Assembly: GCF_001682865.1 (NCBI RefSeq)
Contig: NZ_MAQX01000003.1
Location: 1-64,000, forward strand
Length of the DNA: 64,000 nucleotides
Reading direction: 5' to 3'
From: Bacillus sp. FJAT-26390
GTDB lineage: Bacteria; Bacillota; Bacilli; Paenibacillales; Paenibacillaceae
Shown piece by piece: positions 1-6,965 of this stretch. Below the pieces are notes generated by a model. It searched no databases and was not told the DNA's origin. It saw only the letters and a program-made list of their open reading frames with translations. Every line of letters starts with the position of its first letter. Position 1 is the stretch's first letter. The position numbers were made by a program, and so were the translations under genes.

Positions 1-283
1 TGAGTCAAAGTGGAGATCCAAGAGTGCGACCATATATCTCCAGAATGTCCACTTTTTAAAACGAGTGGTCTGGGTGGATGTGTTTTCGCGCTTTTTTTGC
101 TCCCATATTTATCATCTTCTACAACCTTATCCCATCTAATAGTTGTCTTGTGCGAAAGGAAAACAAACGTATTTAAGAGAAAAATGATTCTCCATAGAGG
201 GAGGTTCGTTTATTTATTTCTCGAATACCTTAGTTATTCGGATATTAATATTATCTCTAATTATTTACTCGGGGGTGTCTTTT

Positions 284-835
284 GTGGGAATGGATTTTTC
301 TGCGTATATGTCACATAGCCTTAAAGAAACTGAAATAATAGAGTTATGCACTGAATTTGATACACTTTTACCATTCAATCCAAAAGATAATGTGAGGAAG
401 TGGCGTTCAAGTGTTGATAGAGCAGACGGGACAATTAGCTTGGCAGGCCCCTGTGGAATCTCACTTACTTTATCAGAGAAAGTATGTTATTTTCATCATT
501 ATTTTAGATGGAAAGGATTTTTAGTAGATAATGAGATACAACAGTTACTGAGAAATGTTAGCTACGGATTTATGAAGACCTTTAAATCTTCATTTGTTAT
601 TTATGTCCCAGATAATGCTGCAAAAGAGTCTGCAATTATGGATTTCATCTGGGAAGATGAAAATAAGGATATTAACTATATAAGAGAATGGCTATTAGAG
701 AATTGCGGGTTACCAAAGAATAATATCAACGATATTTATAAAGAGTATGAAGATTACTGGGATTCAGAAGGATATTATATAGATTATTTCAGTGAAAATG
801 ATGAGCCTAACAAAAGTTCAGACTTGAATTCATAA
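284..835 (+). CDS. hypothetical protein
   Basis: I do not recognise this protein of about 183 residues. It is acidic and rich in Asp, Glu, Tyr and Asn, with no signal peptide or membrane segment. The C-terminal half has a run of acidic and aromatic residues (EYEDYWDSEGYYIDYF), which suggests a soluble binding or immunity-like protein, but that is inference only. The start is uncertain. A purine-rich GGGGGTG at 270-276 favours GTG at 284 or ATG at 290 over GTG at 275. The gene stands alone, and its 3' flank runs into the IS110 element. Base composition is AT-rich compared with the glycan genes later in the window. Confidence 0.5.
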   Translation: MGMDFSAYMSHSLKETEIIELCTEFDTLLPFNPKDNVRKWRSSVDRADGTISLAGPCGISLTLSEKVCYFHHYFRWKGFLVDNEIQQLLRNVSYGFMKTFKSSFVIYVPDNAAKESAIMDFIWEDENKDINYIREWLLENCGLPKNNINDIYKEYEDYWDSEGYYIDYFSENDEPNKSSDLNS

Positions 836-1004
836 AATTACAATTACAAAATGGAACCTATCGTTCAACTAAAACCAGCTAATATCTTGTCAACATTTTT
901 CTCTTAAATTAAGTTGGCGTTGGCAGTATACTAAAAATGGATGCACCAAAGAACCCTCTCTGCGACTGCTGGAAGGTTTTTCTTTTGTATAATAAATATG
1001 CCAA

Positions 1005-2207
1005 CTAAGCTAAGTCGACGAAGTCTTCTTGCTTCACTAATAATGCATAAATCCAGTGAAGGAGCTTATTAACACACGCAATCAGAGCAACGCGATAAGG
1101 CTTTCCCGATTCACGCTTCTTGTCATAAAACTCACGTAGTCTCTTGCTGCCTGTCTTCCTAAGACCGCACAATACAGCGAGATACAAGGCGTGTCGTAGC
1201 TTTTTTGAACCACGTTTGGTAATGCGATTGCTGGTCGCTGTGAACTTACCTGAAGCGTAAACAATAGGGTCAATTCCTGCGAAAGCAACCAGCTTTTTAG
1301 CATGATTAAACCGATGGATCTCCCCGATCTCAGATAGAATCGTTGCAGCGATTTTGCCTCCTATACCGGGTATTGATTGGATAATTTGATAAGCTTCAAC
1401 TTCTTCAGCAAGAGCATCAATCTGACTTCGTAGGTGGGAAAGATGCTCTTGGTACTGAAGGAGTAAATCGATGTACAACGTCAGGCTTATGAGATGGCTA
1501 GTATAGCTTACTTTTTGAAAAGGATTGTTTGCTGCAGCCACAACGATAAGACTTGCTTTTTCGTCAGCCCAACGAACAGAACGACTTGGGCATAGAGATG
1601 CAATTGTGTAGGCTATATTCGATTCTCCAGCTGCTTGAAAGTCTGTAGGAGTCGTAAATTGCTTAAGAAGTTGTAGTGATACTCTCGAATAGAGATCACC
1701 GAAAATACCTCTGTAGTCCGGAAAGACTTGATCTAAAATCGCTTGGAATTGTAACTTAACCTGTACATACATTTGCGTAAGAGTGTCAAACTGACGAGTA
1801 AGATGCCTAAGATTAAGGAGTTGAACCCCTCGTTGTTTATGGTCTTCAAATTCCTCTTTGTAATACAGTTCACATAGCCGATAAGCATCGACTGCATCGG
1901 TCTTCACTTTGCGTAGACTTGATTTCTTCGCTTGATGTGAAATGAGTGGATTTACGACCAAGAACAAGATGCCGTGTTCTTCTAGAAACTGAATAACGGC
2001 TTGATGATAGTGCCCCGTTGATTCCAAGATAACAGTGGGGGTTTTCTCAGTCTTAATTCGTACGTTTGAAATGACGTCTAAGAGCTGACTAAGACCTTCT
2101 TGGTTATGCTGAAAGCAAAATGACTGCCCAAAGGGCTGGCCTTTGTCAAAGAAGACTTGTCCATCACTTTTACCTTTAGAAATATCCAGACCAATGACTG
2201 GATTCAT
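1005..2207 (-). CDS. IS110-family transposase/recombinase
   Basis: The protein has 400 residues. The N-terminal RuvC-like DEDD domain shows VIGLDISKGK (first Asp, about residue 7), ILESTGHYH (Glu, about 80) and KTDAVDAYRL (Asp pair, about 120). The C-terminal Transposase_20 domain shows IPGIGGKIAATILSEIGEI, then FAGIDP, ASGKF and ITKRGSKKLRHALY, where the family's catalytic serine region lies. ATG at 2207 is preferred over the longer reading from 2270: homologs begin MNPVIGLDxSKG and GAGAGGGAGAG precedes it. IS110 enzymes cut and join DNA with an RNA guide. The reading frame is intact, so the element may still be active. Confidence 0.93.
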   Translation of the reverse strand: MNPVIGLDISKGKSDGQVFFDKGQPFGQSFCFQHNQEGLSQLLDVISNVRIKTEKTPTVILESTGHYHQAVIQFLEEHGILFLVVNPLISHQAKKSSLRKVKTDAVDAYRLCELYYKEEFEDHKQRGVQLLNLRHLTRQFDTLTQMYVQVKLQFQAILDQVFPDYRGIFGDLYSRVSLQLLKQFTTPTDFQAAGESNIAYTIASLCPSRSVRWADEKASLIVVAAANNPFQKVSYTSHLISLTLYIDLLLQYQEHLSHLRSQIDALAEEVEAYQIIQSIPGIGGKIAATILSEIGEIHRFNHAKKLVAFAGIDPIVYASGKFTATSNRITKRGSKKLRHALYLAVLCGLRKTGSKRLREFYDKKRESGKPYRVALIACVNKLLHWIYALLVKQEDFVDLA

Positions 2208-2469
2208 AAACACTCTCCCTCTCATAAATATTGCCGATACCCCTAAGAACTGCTCATAGTTCCACAACATCGCTTGTTATGCGAGATCTATTCGTCTCAA
2301 CCAGCTTAAACATGGTTTCTACAAGTAGGGGGCGATCAGTTTTAGCGATGGGTTCAGACCCAGGGGAACGACCGATCTGCCCCGGCTACTGACAAATACA
2401 CCACCAAAATAGAAAGTGGTCAACCAGTAATAACTGGCTGACCTTATAATACGACGGGTAACGATAGTT
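2208..2469 (-). ncRNA. candidate IS110 bridge RNA region (non-coding end of IS)
   Basis: 262 non-coding bases lie between the IS end and the transposase start. Near the tip is a hairpin GGTCAACCAG (2418-2427), loop TAATAA, CTGGCTGACC (2434-2443). The same architecture, with a different stem sequence, occurs in the two related IS110 remnants at 17160-17393 and 44106-44360. In the IS110 group the conserved non-coding end upstream of the transposase encodes the bridge RNA that pairs with donor and target DNA. Assigning that role here rests on position, length and conservation. I have not folded the whole RNA or identified its guide loops. Confidence 0.6.
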
Positions 2470-2484
2470 CTATACAAACAGATT

Positions 2485-2537
2485 AAAACCTCTCATTAGA
2501 AGCAGACCTAGATTTATTAGGTCTAATGGGAGGTTTT
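2485..2537. repeat. 16-bp imperfect inverted repeat next to the IS110 end
   Basis: AAAACCTCTCATTAGA (2485-2500) and TCTAATGGGAGGTTTT (2522-2537) match at 15 of 16 positions with a 21-base spacer. The second arm ends in TTTT ATT, so on the plus strand it resembles an intrinsic terminator. It also contains the GGGAGG that would be the ribosome binding site of the small frame beginning at 2541, which makes that frame doubtful as a gene. Confidence 0.6.
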
Positions 2538-2664
2538 ATTATGAATTTAGATAAATTGCGGAGATTGTATACAGCTGATAAGGAATACGCCTTGCAGCTA
2601 AAGCTGCTGGTTTCTGAATTTGGTGATCTAGATATTTTCAGAGGTTACTCTACAGTTGCTAAAA

Positions 2665-2940
2665 TAATACTTGGCGAAGCAATTCGGCCGATTAAAACCA
2701 AACATCTTGGGCCATCGTATTCGCTTTATTCAATCTCTTTTTCGCTTCGCATATGAAGAAGCATATCTGGCTTTAAACCCATCACTAATGTTAAGAGGAC
2801 CAAAAATAGATTATACTCGCACCGTTTTCGCCACACCTATGCTTGTCAATTGCTGGATAACGGAGCGTCTTTGGATTTCATCCAAGGCATGCTGGGTCAT
2901 GAGATAGCATCAACCACATAAATATATGCGTAGCTACGTG
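2665..2940 (+). pseudogene. tyrosine recombinase (XerC/XerD-like) remnant
   Basis: Two pieces of a Xer-type integrase survive. The first reads ...KPNILGHRIRFIQSLFRFAYEEAYLALNPSL (about 2690-2790), which matches the end of the N-terminal SAM-like core-binding domain. After a deletion of the whole middle of the catalytic domain, the frame from 2820 reads HRFRHTYACQLLDNG, then SLDFIQGMLGHEIASTT. This is the HxxR box and the following helix. It stops at 2919, and a shifted frame continues HKYMRSY, where the catalytic Tyr would be. Internal deletion plus frameshift make it inactive. It is probably debris from an integrated element. Confidence 0.75.
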
Positions 2941-3408
2941 GAGAGCGGAGACGCGAGCTATATCGGCGTTTCATTTAGGAAGGTAATTCAAGTTCGCCCA
3001 CTTGGAATTATAGGATGGGTCAGTCATACCGTTAAATGGGAGGAAAACCGATTAGATTACAATAAAGCCAATCCGACTGCGACACGCCAAACAGATATGT
3101 TCTGGGCAGGTGAAGAATGTGTTCTTTCTGCAAATGTAACAGATACTGGATCTTCATTGGTTAAGGCGGATCGGGTAACCGTAAGCTTAGTAGGGCAGGG
3201 TGTAACTGTAGATCTCAATAATAACCCTTCAGGTAGCATTATCTTTAAGGGGTCAATGTGGCGAAAGAATTTCGATTCCCTACCTGATGGCAATTATAAT
3301 TTCCTCTTTACTTCCTTTTACTCAAATGGTACTGAAAAGACAACTATCGTAAAAGTACAGATTAAAGATAGCATCTGGGATATTGCTAAAACTCATCTCA
3401 CACATTAA
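2926..3408 (+). pseudogene. C-terminal fragment of a secreted beta-sandwich protein
   Basis: The 160-codon open frame has no convincing start. Its first codons (MRSY) are the tail of the broken recombinase. From about residue 40 it reads like an extracellular Ig-like or beta-sandwich domain with alternating hydrophobic strands (RVTVSLVGQGVTVDLNN, SGSIIFKGSMWRKNF, GNYNFLFTSFYSNG). The family is not recognised. I read it as the 3' part of a larger exported protein joined to recombinase debris. It ends just before the strong palindrome at 3436-3491. Confidence 0.45.
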
Positions 3409-3435
3409 ATATGAAAGAGACCTTGAAGCTCTCAT

Positions 3436-3491
3436 TGAACTGTGACCCATAAGAGGGTCACTTTTGTGTCCTTCTTATGGGTCACAGTTCA
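3436..3491. repeat. 18-bp perfect palindrome with nested hairpins
   Basis: TGAACTGTGACCCATAAG (3436-3453) is the exact reverse complement of 3474-3491, with a 20-base spacer. The left arm can also fold locally, since GTGACCC (3442-3448) faces GGGTCAC (3455-3461). No T-run follows on either strand, so it is not a canonical terminator. It lies between convergent reading frames and could be a bidirectional terminator, a REP-like unit or a mobile-element end. Confidence 0.75.
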
Positions 3492-3524
3492 GTTATTGGT
3501 AAAACGTACTTTATTGATAGCAGC

Positions 3525-3734
3525 TTACAAGAACTGATCTTTATTTTCAACTATTTTTTTCTCTTGGAAGAACACCTCAAGCTTTAGAAGCCGTGCCAGA
3601 TAGAATGCGAAATTTTCTGCATTTCGATAAGTATCCCAAAGATCCATTTCTTGTTTATTACCATTGTGCTCCAGCACAACGACGAACTTTACGCCTTTGG
3701 ACTCAATGCGAACCTGGTCATACATCGTCTTCAT
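3525..3734 (-). CDS. small hypothetical protein downstream of the L4 paralog
   Basis: A 69-residue frame, not recognised. It is a compact charged protein with alternating strands (VRIESKGVKFVVVLEHNGNKQEM) followed by a helix (TYRNAENFAFYLARLLKLEV). There is no signal peptide or membrane segment. It starts about 100 bases after the L4 paralog stop on the same strand, so it could be the last gene of that unit. The start ATG at 3734 is preceded only by a weak GAAAAG. I cannot assign a function. Confidence 0.4.
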   Translation of the reverse strand: MKTMYDQVRIESKGVKFVVVLEHNGNKQEMDLWDTYRNAENFAFYLARLLKLEVFFQEKKIVENKDQFL

Positions 3735-3838
3735 CTTTTCGTTCGCATCGGAATGTGTGATAAGTTAAGTTAGCTGTTTGGGACGGACCGTTCAATGTTG
3801 TTGACCTCATTTCCAGGATACAAATCGAAGAGCTTTAA

Positions 3839-4459
3839 TTACGAGTACATTTCCGTAATCATATTGACAGCATCTTTAGCGATTATTAATTTATCACAAT
3901 TCAGAACAGTGTATACGTTAATGGAATCAGCTACGGCGGTATCTACACCAGGTATGTTATTGGTGCTTTTCATAACAAAGTTATTTAACAAAGGTGTAAC
4001 AATTAGCACCTTTTTATCTGCCCCAAGAGCATTAAGCATAGCTACTATAGACTTTGTCCTGTAATTTTCTAACTTGATCTCATCGACGACAATGAATTCT
4101 TTATTCTGTACTTTGCTAGATAATGCAGATTTTATAGCAAGCCTCTTAACCTTTTTATTGAGTTTGTAGCTATAATCGCGAGGTTTAGGAGCAAACACAA
4201 CTCCTCCACCACGCCAATGAGGCATACGAATCGAACCTGCTCTAGATTTATCAATTTTATTCTGCTTATACGGTTTTCTACCACCGCCTCTAACTTCACC
4301 ACGTGTCAATGCAGATTGTGTTCCACTGCGTTTATTTGCCAGATAATTTATAACTGCATCATGCATAACCGATTCATTGGGAATAATACCGAAAATTGAT
4401 TCTTCAAGTTCCATTTCACCAACATCAATACCTTCCATATTAAAAATAGTGACATTCAA
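3839..4459 (-). CDS. rplD: stand-alone ribosomal protein L4 paralog with altered tunnel loop
   Basis: Full-length L4 (206 residues), recognised by GIIPNESVMHDAV, RGEVRGGGRKP, GSIRMPHWRGGGVVFAPKPRDYSYKL, RRLAIKSALSSK-like text and NIPGVD. L4 binds 23S rRNA, and its extended loop lines the exit tunnel beside the macrolide site. The usual loop KPWRQKGTGRAR reads KPYKQNKIDKSR here (about residues 62-73). It therefore differs at the Lys-Gly-Thr-Gly segment, where L4 mutations give macrolide and oxazolidinone resistance. No S10-operon neighbours are present. The likely start is TTG at 4459, aligned with normal L4 N-termini and 9 bases after GGAGGAG; upstream codons lie in the ribosome binding site. 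A leader ORF precedes it at 4541-4582. I infer a conditional, drug-resistant L4. Confidence 0.88.
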   Translation of the reverse strand: MNVTIFNMEGIDVGEMELEESIFGIIPNESVMHDAVINYLANKRSGTQSALTRGEVRGGGRKPYKQNKIDKSRAGSIRMPHWRGGGVVFAPKPRDYSYKLNKKVKRLAIKSALSSKVQNKEFIVVDEIKLENYRTKSIVAMLNALGADKKVLIVTPLLNNFVMKSTNNIPGVDTAVADSINVYTVLNCDKLIIAKDAVNMITEMYS

Positions 4460-4540
4460 CAATATTCTCTCCTCCAAATCCTAAACTTTCACGATATTGG
4501 TACCCACATCCGCAGTAAAAACTTCATTGTATAAGAAAAC

Positions 4541-4582
4541 TTATTGGATTGACGCTCTTAGTATATTTACAATAGCATCCAT
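4541..4582 (-). CDS. 13-codon leader peptide MDAIVNILRASIQ upstream of the L4 paralog
   Basis: ATG at 4582 follows ACGGAGGTTTAAATA, an excellent ribosome binding site. The frame reads MDAIVNILRASIQ and stops at 4541, 81 bases before the L4 start. The first 19 bases of the frame are identical to the start of the leader upstream of the decayed L4 copy at 19738. The Cfr-like leader at 6925 begins similarly (MFEVVN). Short, well-translated frames ahead of ribosome-directed resistance genes are the classical sensor for drug-stalled ribosomes. Downstream, CAATAT near 4494-4499 can pair with ATATTG just before the TTG start, enclosing the L4 ribosome binding site. The stalling role is inference. Confidence 0.72.
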   Translation of the reverse strand: MDAIVNILRASIQ

Positions 4583-4652
4583 TATTTAAACCTCCGTTTG
4601 TCCTGCTACATTTTAGAAGAACCCTTGGTTATAAAGTTAACAGATAGAAACC

Positions 4653-4690
4653 ACCTAAACTATATACTAAATGTTTCTGTGTTGTTTGGT
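4653..4690 (-). promoter_or_regulatory. probable promoter region of the leader-L4 unit
   Basis: A -10-like TATAGT lies at 4664-4659, with no good -35 box. The block ACAGAAACATTTAGTATATAGT is matched by ACAGAGACATTTTGTGTATAGT at the same place upstream of the decayed L4 cassette (19850-19829). Such conservation outside coding sequence points to a promoter or regulator site common to both cassettes. Confidence 0.5.
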
Positions 4691-5091
4691 AAAACCTTTA
4701 AGATAGGTCCCTAAAGGCAGCTTAGAACTCTATTCGATAATAAAAAAAGCCAACGCAGACCTAGTTATAGGCATGTCGATGGCAAGAGTGTGCATATGCA
4801 ATTATCAGAAAGGATGGAGGAAAAGCGGTATATGAAAAGTAGACCGTTGCAAAGTAAATCCTCGCGACTATAGCACGACAAAAACAGGAACTATCCTGCG
4901 TTTGTGGTGCTGTTTCTATTATTCTAGGACTGAAAGGAGATTTTTCTATTAGGAATATCTACTTCTAATCATCAAGTAGCCCAGAATCACTAAACTTCGA
5001 AAATAATGAATCGGATTCGGAGCAACTGGAACAAAACGAACAAATCAACACAAAAGTCGATTTGAATGGTAAGATCTTCGGGCCGCGTTTT
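4691..5091. other. about 400 bases with no recognised gene
   Basis: I see no convincing reading frame, RNA gene or strong hairpin here. The stretch separates the L4 unit from the CD3324-like gene and has many stops in all frames. Confidence 0.5.
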
Positions 5092-5355
5092 TTATTTGGT
5101 ATAAATTATTTTTCTGATAGCATAAACAGAAAGGTAGTAAGATTCTGCAAGTTCTTGAATCGTAGTGCCAGAAGTATATGCTTTTATTATTTCACTATTT
5201 CTCTTATCAATCTCTTCCCGAAAGCCGGATAATTCTCCCCAATTTTTATGATGATCTTTTATTGCGGGAATGTAGATGTATTCACCTTGTACAAAATCTT
5301 GCAATTTTCCAACCAATTCTTTTGGGAGAATTTCATTAGCGTTGATATATCTCAT
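5092..5355 (-). CDS. CD3324-family / Mor-like small DNA-binding protein
   Basis: 87 residues. The N-terminal ILPKELVGKLQDFVQGEYIYIPAI, followed by WGELSGFREEIDKRNSEII and a C-terminal helix-turn-helix (YTSGTTIQELAESYYLSVYAIRKIIY), matches the widespread small Firmicutes family annotated CD3324 and related to phage Mor activators. A role as a transcription regulator is likely but the target is unknown. ACAAGGAGTGAGTCTAC supports ATG at 5355. It lies between the L4 paralog and the Cfr-like gene on the same strand, with a separate AT-rich upstream region. It could be a local regulator or simply another island passenger. Confidence 0.7.
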   Translation of the reverse strand: MRYINANEILPKELVGKLQDFVQGEYIYIPAIKDHHKNWGELSGFREEIDKRNSEIIKAYTSGTTIQELAESYYLSVYAIRKIIYTK

Positions 5356-5426
5356 GTAGACTCACTCCTTGTATAAAGTATAATTATATCTCAAGTAGCA
5401 AAGCCAGCATGATTGGTGATGATGTT

Positions 5427-5468
5427 ATTCCATGCAAATATCACCAAATATCTGTCTTTGCATGGAAT
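5427..5468. repeat. 12-bp perfect inverted repeat upstream of the CD3324-like gene
   Basis: ATTCCATGCAAA (5427-5438) and TTTGCATGGAAT (5457-5468) are perfect reverse complements with an 18-base spacer. They lie 72 bases upstream of the CD3324-like start and 200 bases after the Cfr-like stop. No T-run follows, so an operator or RNA structure is as likely as a terminator. Confidence 0.6.
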
Positions 5469-5668
5469 TGAACATGGGTTACTATAAAGTTCTTATGAAA
5501 CATAATCATTCTCCTCGTTCTCATATTTAACAATCTAATGGAACTAGTAACTCCACTTTACAAATCAATATCGTCTTACACCATGGAAAATATTTTAAAT
5601 TTTTTTGCATTATTAGGGGAATGCTTTATAAAGATACACGTTCTCCTATTGGTCTGAATTTTTATATT

Positions 5669-6703
5669 TTACTTGTTATGTCCGTATAGTTGACCGCATG
5701 CTGCATCAATGTCTGTTCCGAATTGAGTTCGCACAGTGACTTTGATTCCCGCTGACTTTAAGATACTGACAAACCTTTGAACGCGATCTTTGTCCGATTG
5801 ATGGAAGCTTTCAGGCGTTACGTCGGTTGAATTGTAGGGAATTAAATTGACGTGATATAAATGTTCCCAAGGACCTCTGTCCTTTAATAAAGCAGCAATG
5901 GCTTCCGCATGCTCATTTGAATCGTTTTCTCCACGCAGTAAAATATATGCAATATATACTTTTCTACCTGAATCACGAATATGCTGATCCAGCTTATTCA
6001 ACACATCATTAAGCGGAAAGCGATTATTAATTGGCATTAGCCTGCTCCGCTGTTCGTCGAACGGAGAGTGAAGTGAAAAGGTAAGGTTAACCTGTGGAAA
6101 TTCCTTTGTCAGACGATCGATTCCTGGCAAAATTCCGATGGTTGAAACTGTAATTCTTCGATGCCCCAAGCCAAAGGTTCGAGGATCTGTTAAAATCTTA
6201 AGCGTGTCGAAGATATAAGGATTGGCTAGCGCCTCCCCCATACCCATAAACGAGACACTATCCAAGGATTGACCATTTAAATGAAAGTATAACAATTGAT
6301 CGGTAATTTCATCAGAAGTTAGATTTCGTTTCAGTCCGATTGTGCCTGTAGCACAGAAACTACAACCATATCCGCATCCGCACTGACTGGAAATACAGTA
6401 TGATTTCCAGCCACGCTCATAGCTTAGTTGAACAGCTTCTACTTGTTCACCGCCCTCAATGGCAAACAGCACTTTGTTCACTTGTTTGGATGTCTTTTGC
6501 ATGACAGGAGTTAAGTTCAAAATGTGTTCGCCAAGGCTCTTTATTAATTCGTTTCTTATACCCCTGGGTAGTATGTTCATTCGGTCATATTCACCAATTC
6601 TTTGCTTGAAGATTGCGTCCGCAATTTGTTGGAATCGATATGCAGGTTGTTTCAAATCTTTCAATATGTGTTGAATCATTTCATATTTCGAAGTTGATTT
6701 CAT
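5669..6703 (-). CDS. cfr-like: Cfr-like 23S rRNA A2503 (C8) methyltransferase
   Basis: A 344-residue radical-SAM RNA methyltransferase. The cluster motif is C110-x3-C114-x2-C117 (CGYGCSFC). The methyl-carrying Cys is C336 in DAACGQLYG, and C103 matches the other Cfr catalytic Cys. The text FMGMGEALAN, VSTIGILPGI, NLTFSLHSPF, SRLMPINNRFP and KVYIAYILL follows Cfr rather than housekeeping RlmN. Cfr methylates A2503 at C8 and confers phenicol, lincosamide, oxazolidinone, pleuromutilin and streptogramin A resistance. It follows the ABC-F gene and its own leader ORF on the same strand. AGGAG sits in a hairpin just before ATG 6703. The family is certain; C8 rather than C2 specificity is inferred. 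Confidence 0.88.
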   Translation of the reverse strand: MKSTSKYEMIQHILKDLKQPAYRFQQIADAIFKQRIGEYDRMNILPRGIRNELIKSLGEHILNLTPVMQKTSKQVNKVLFAIEGGEQVEAVQLSYERGWKSYCISSQCGCGYGCSFCATGTIGLKRNLTSDEITDQLLYFHLNGQSLDSVSFMGMGEALANPYIFDTLKILTDPRTFGLGHRRITVSTIGILPGIDRLTKEFPQVNLTFSLHSPFDEQRSRLMPINNRFPLNDVLNKLDQHIRDSGRKVYIAYILLRGENDSNEHAEAIAALLKDRGPWEHLYHVNLIPYNSTDVTPESFHQSDKDRVQRFVSILKSAGIKVTVRTQFGTDIDAACGQLYGHNK

Positions 6704-6704
6704 G

Positions 6705-6780
6705 TTTTTTTCTCCTATTTAGCCGGAGAAAATGTCATTAGCACCCTTAGTTGGTGCTTTAACATGTAAATTAACCAACT
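6705..6780 (-). promoter_or_regulatory. translational attenuator of the Cfr-like gene
   Basis: In the RNA, TTTTCTCC (6732-6725) pairs perfectly with GGAGAAAA (6715-6708). That stem contains the Cfr-like ribosome binding site. Upstream, AGCACC (6758-6753) pairs with GGTGCT (6745-6740), or AGTTGGT (6780-6774) pairs with ACCAACT (6755-6749). These two pairings exclude each other. This is the layout of an inducible leader that opens the ribosome binding site when a ribosome stalls on the upstream ORF. The folding was read by eye. Confidence 0.7.
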
Positions 6781-6814
6781 AGATTAAAACCCACGAAGCT
6801 TTTAGCTAGAGTCG

Positions 6815-6925
6815 CTACGTGCATCTATCAATAGATGGAAAATCCTCCGGCATCCGTTTAGTTTGAACGTGAACCGTGCCAACGGACAATGAGCGGTTCA
6901 CATGAACATTTACAACTTCAAACAT
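6815..6925 (-). CDS. 36-codon leader ORF (MFEVVNVHVNRSLSVG...) of the Cfr-like gene
   Basis: ATG at 6925 follows TAGGAGGTTGAAATA, one of the best ribosome binding sites in the window. The frame begins MFEVVNVHVNRSLSVGTVHV and stops with TAG at 6815, 111 bases before the methyltransferase start. Its first residues recall the L4 leaders (MDAIVN), and the bases before ATG are similar (GGAGGT then AAATA). The frame starts just after the ABC-F stop at 6966, so one transcript can carry ABC-F, leader and Cfr-like gene. I infer a drug-sensing leader peptide; the stall site is unknown. Confidence 0.7.
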   Translation of the reverse strand: MFEVVNVHVNRSLSVGTVHVQTKRMPEDFPSIDRCT

Positions 6926-6965
6926 TTATTTCAACCTCCTAAGATAAAATAAGTATTATGTTATA

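Larger units (their letters stand above)
1005..2469 (-). mobile_element. IS110-family insertion sequence, apparently intact
   Basis: This is one transposase gene plus a 262-base non-coding end. The right boundary near 2469 comes from comparison with a second, truncated copy at 44744-45081. Both copies run nearly identically through the upstream region and diverge just after GATAGTT. No terminal inverted repeats are seen, as usual for IS110. The left boundary, on the transposase 3' side, cannot be fixed because no second copy reaches it; it lies somewhere in about 900-1005. The truncated copy differs by a 3-base insertion in the transposase start region, so the two copies are not recent duplicates. 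Confidence 0.85.

Noticed and set aside
10..318. 102-codon plus-strand open frame at the window start
   Set aside because: No ribosome binding site, odd composition and overlap with the better supported frame from 284. No family recognised.
2541..2756. Small gene starting at 2541
   Set aside because: Its ribosome binding site is part of a long hairpin, and its second half overlaps recombinase debris in another frame. I cannot support it as a separate gene.
3795..4399. Plus-strand frames opposite the L4 paralog
   Set aside because: They are antisense shadows of a clear L4 coding sequence.
3839..4459. Possibility that this is the housekeeping rplD
   Set aside because: It lacks rpsJ, rplC, rplW and rplB neighbours, has a leader ORF and resistance neighbours, and diverges at the conserved loop. 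Only the full genome can settle it.
5669..6703. Annotation as RlmN
   Set aside because: Motifs FMGMGEALAN, LTFSLHSPF and the C-terminal DAACGQLYG follow Cfr, and the leader attenuator is not expected for a housekeeping gene.
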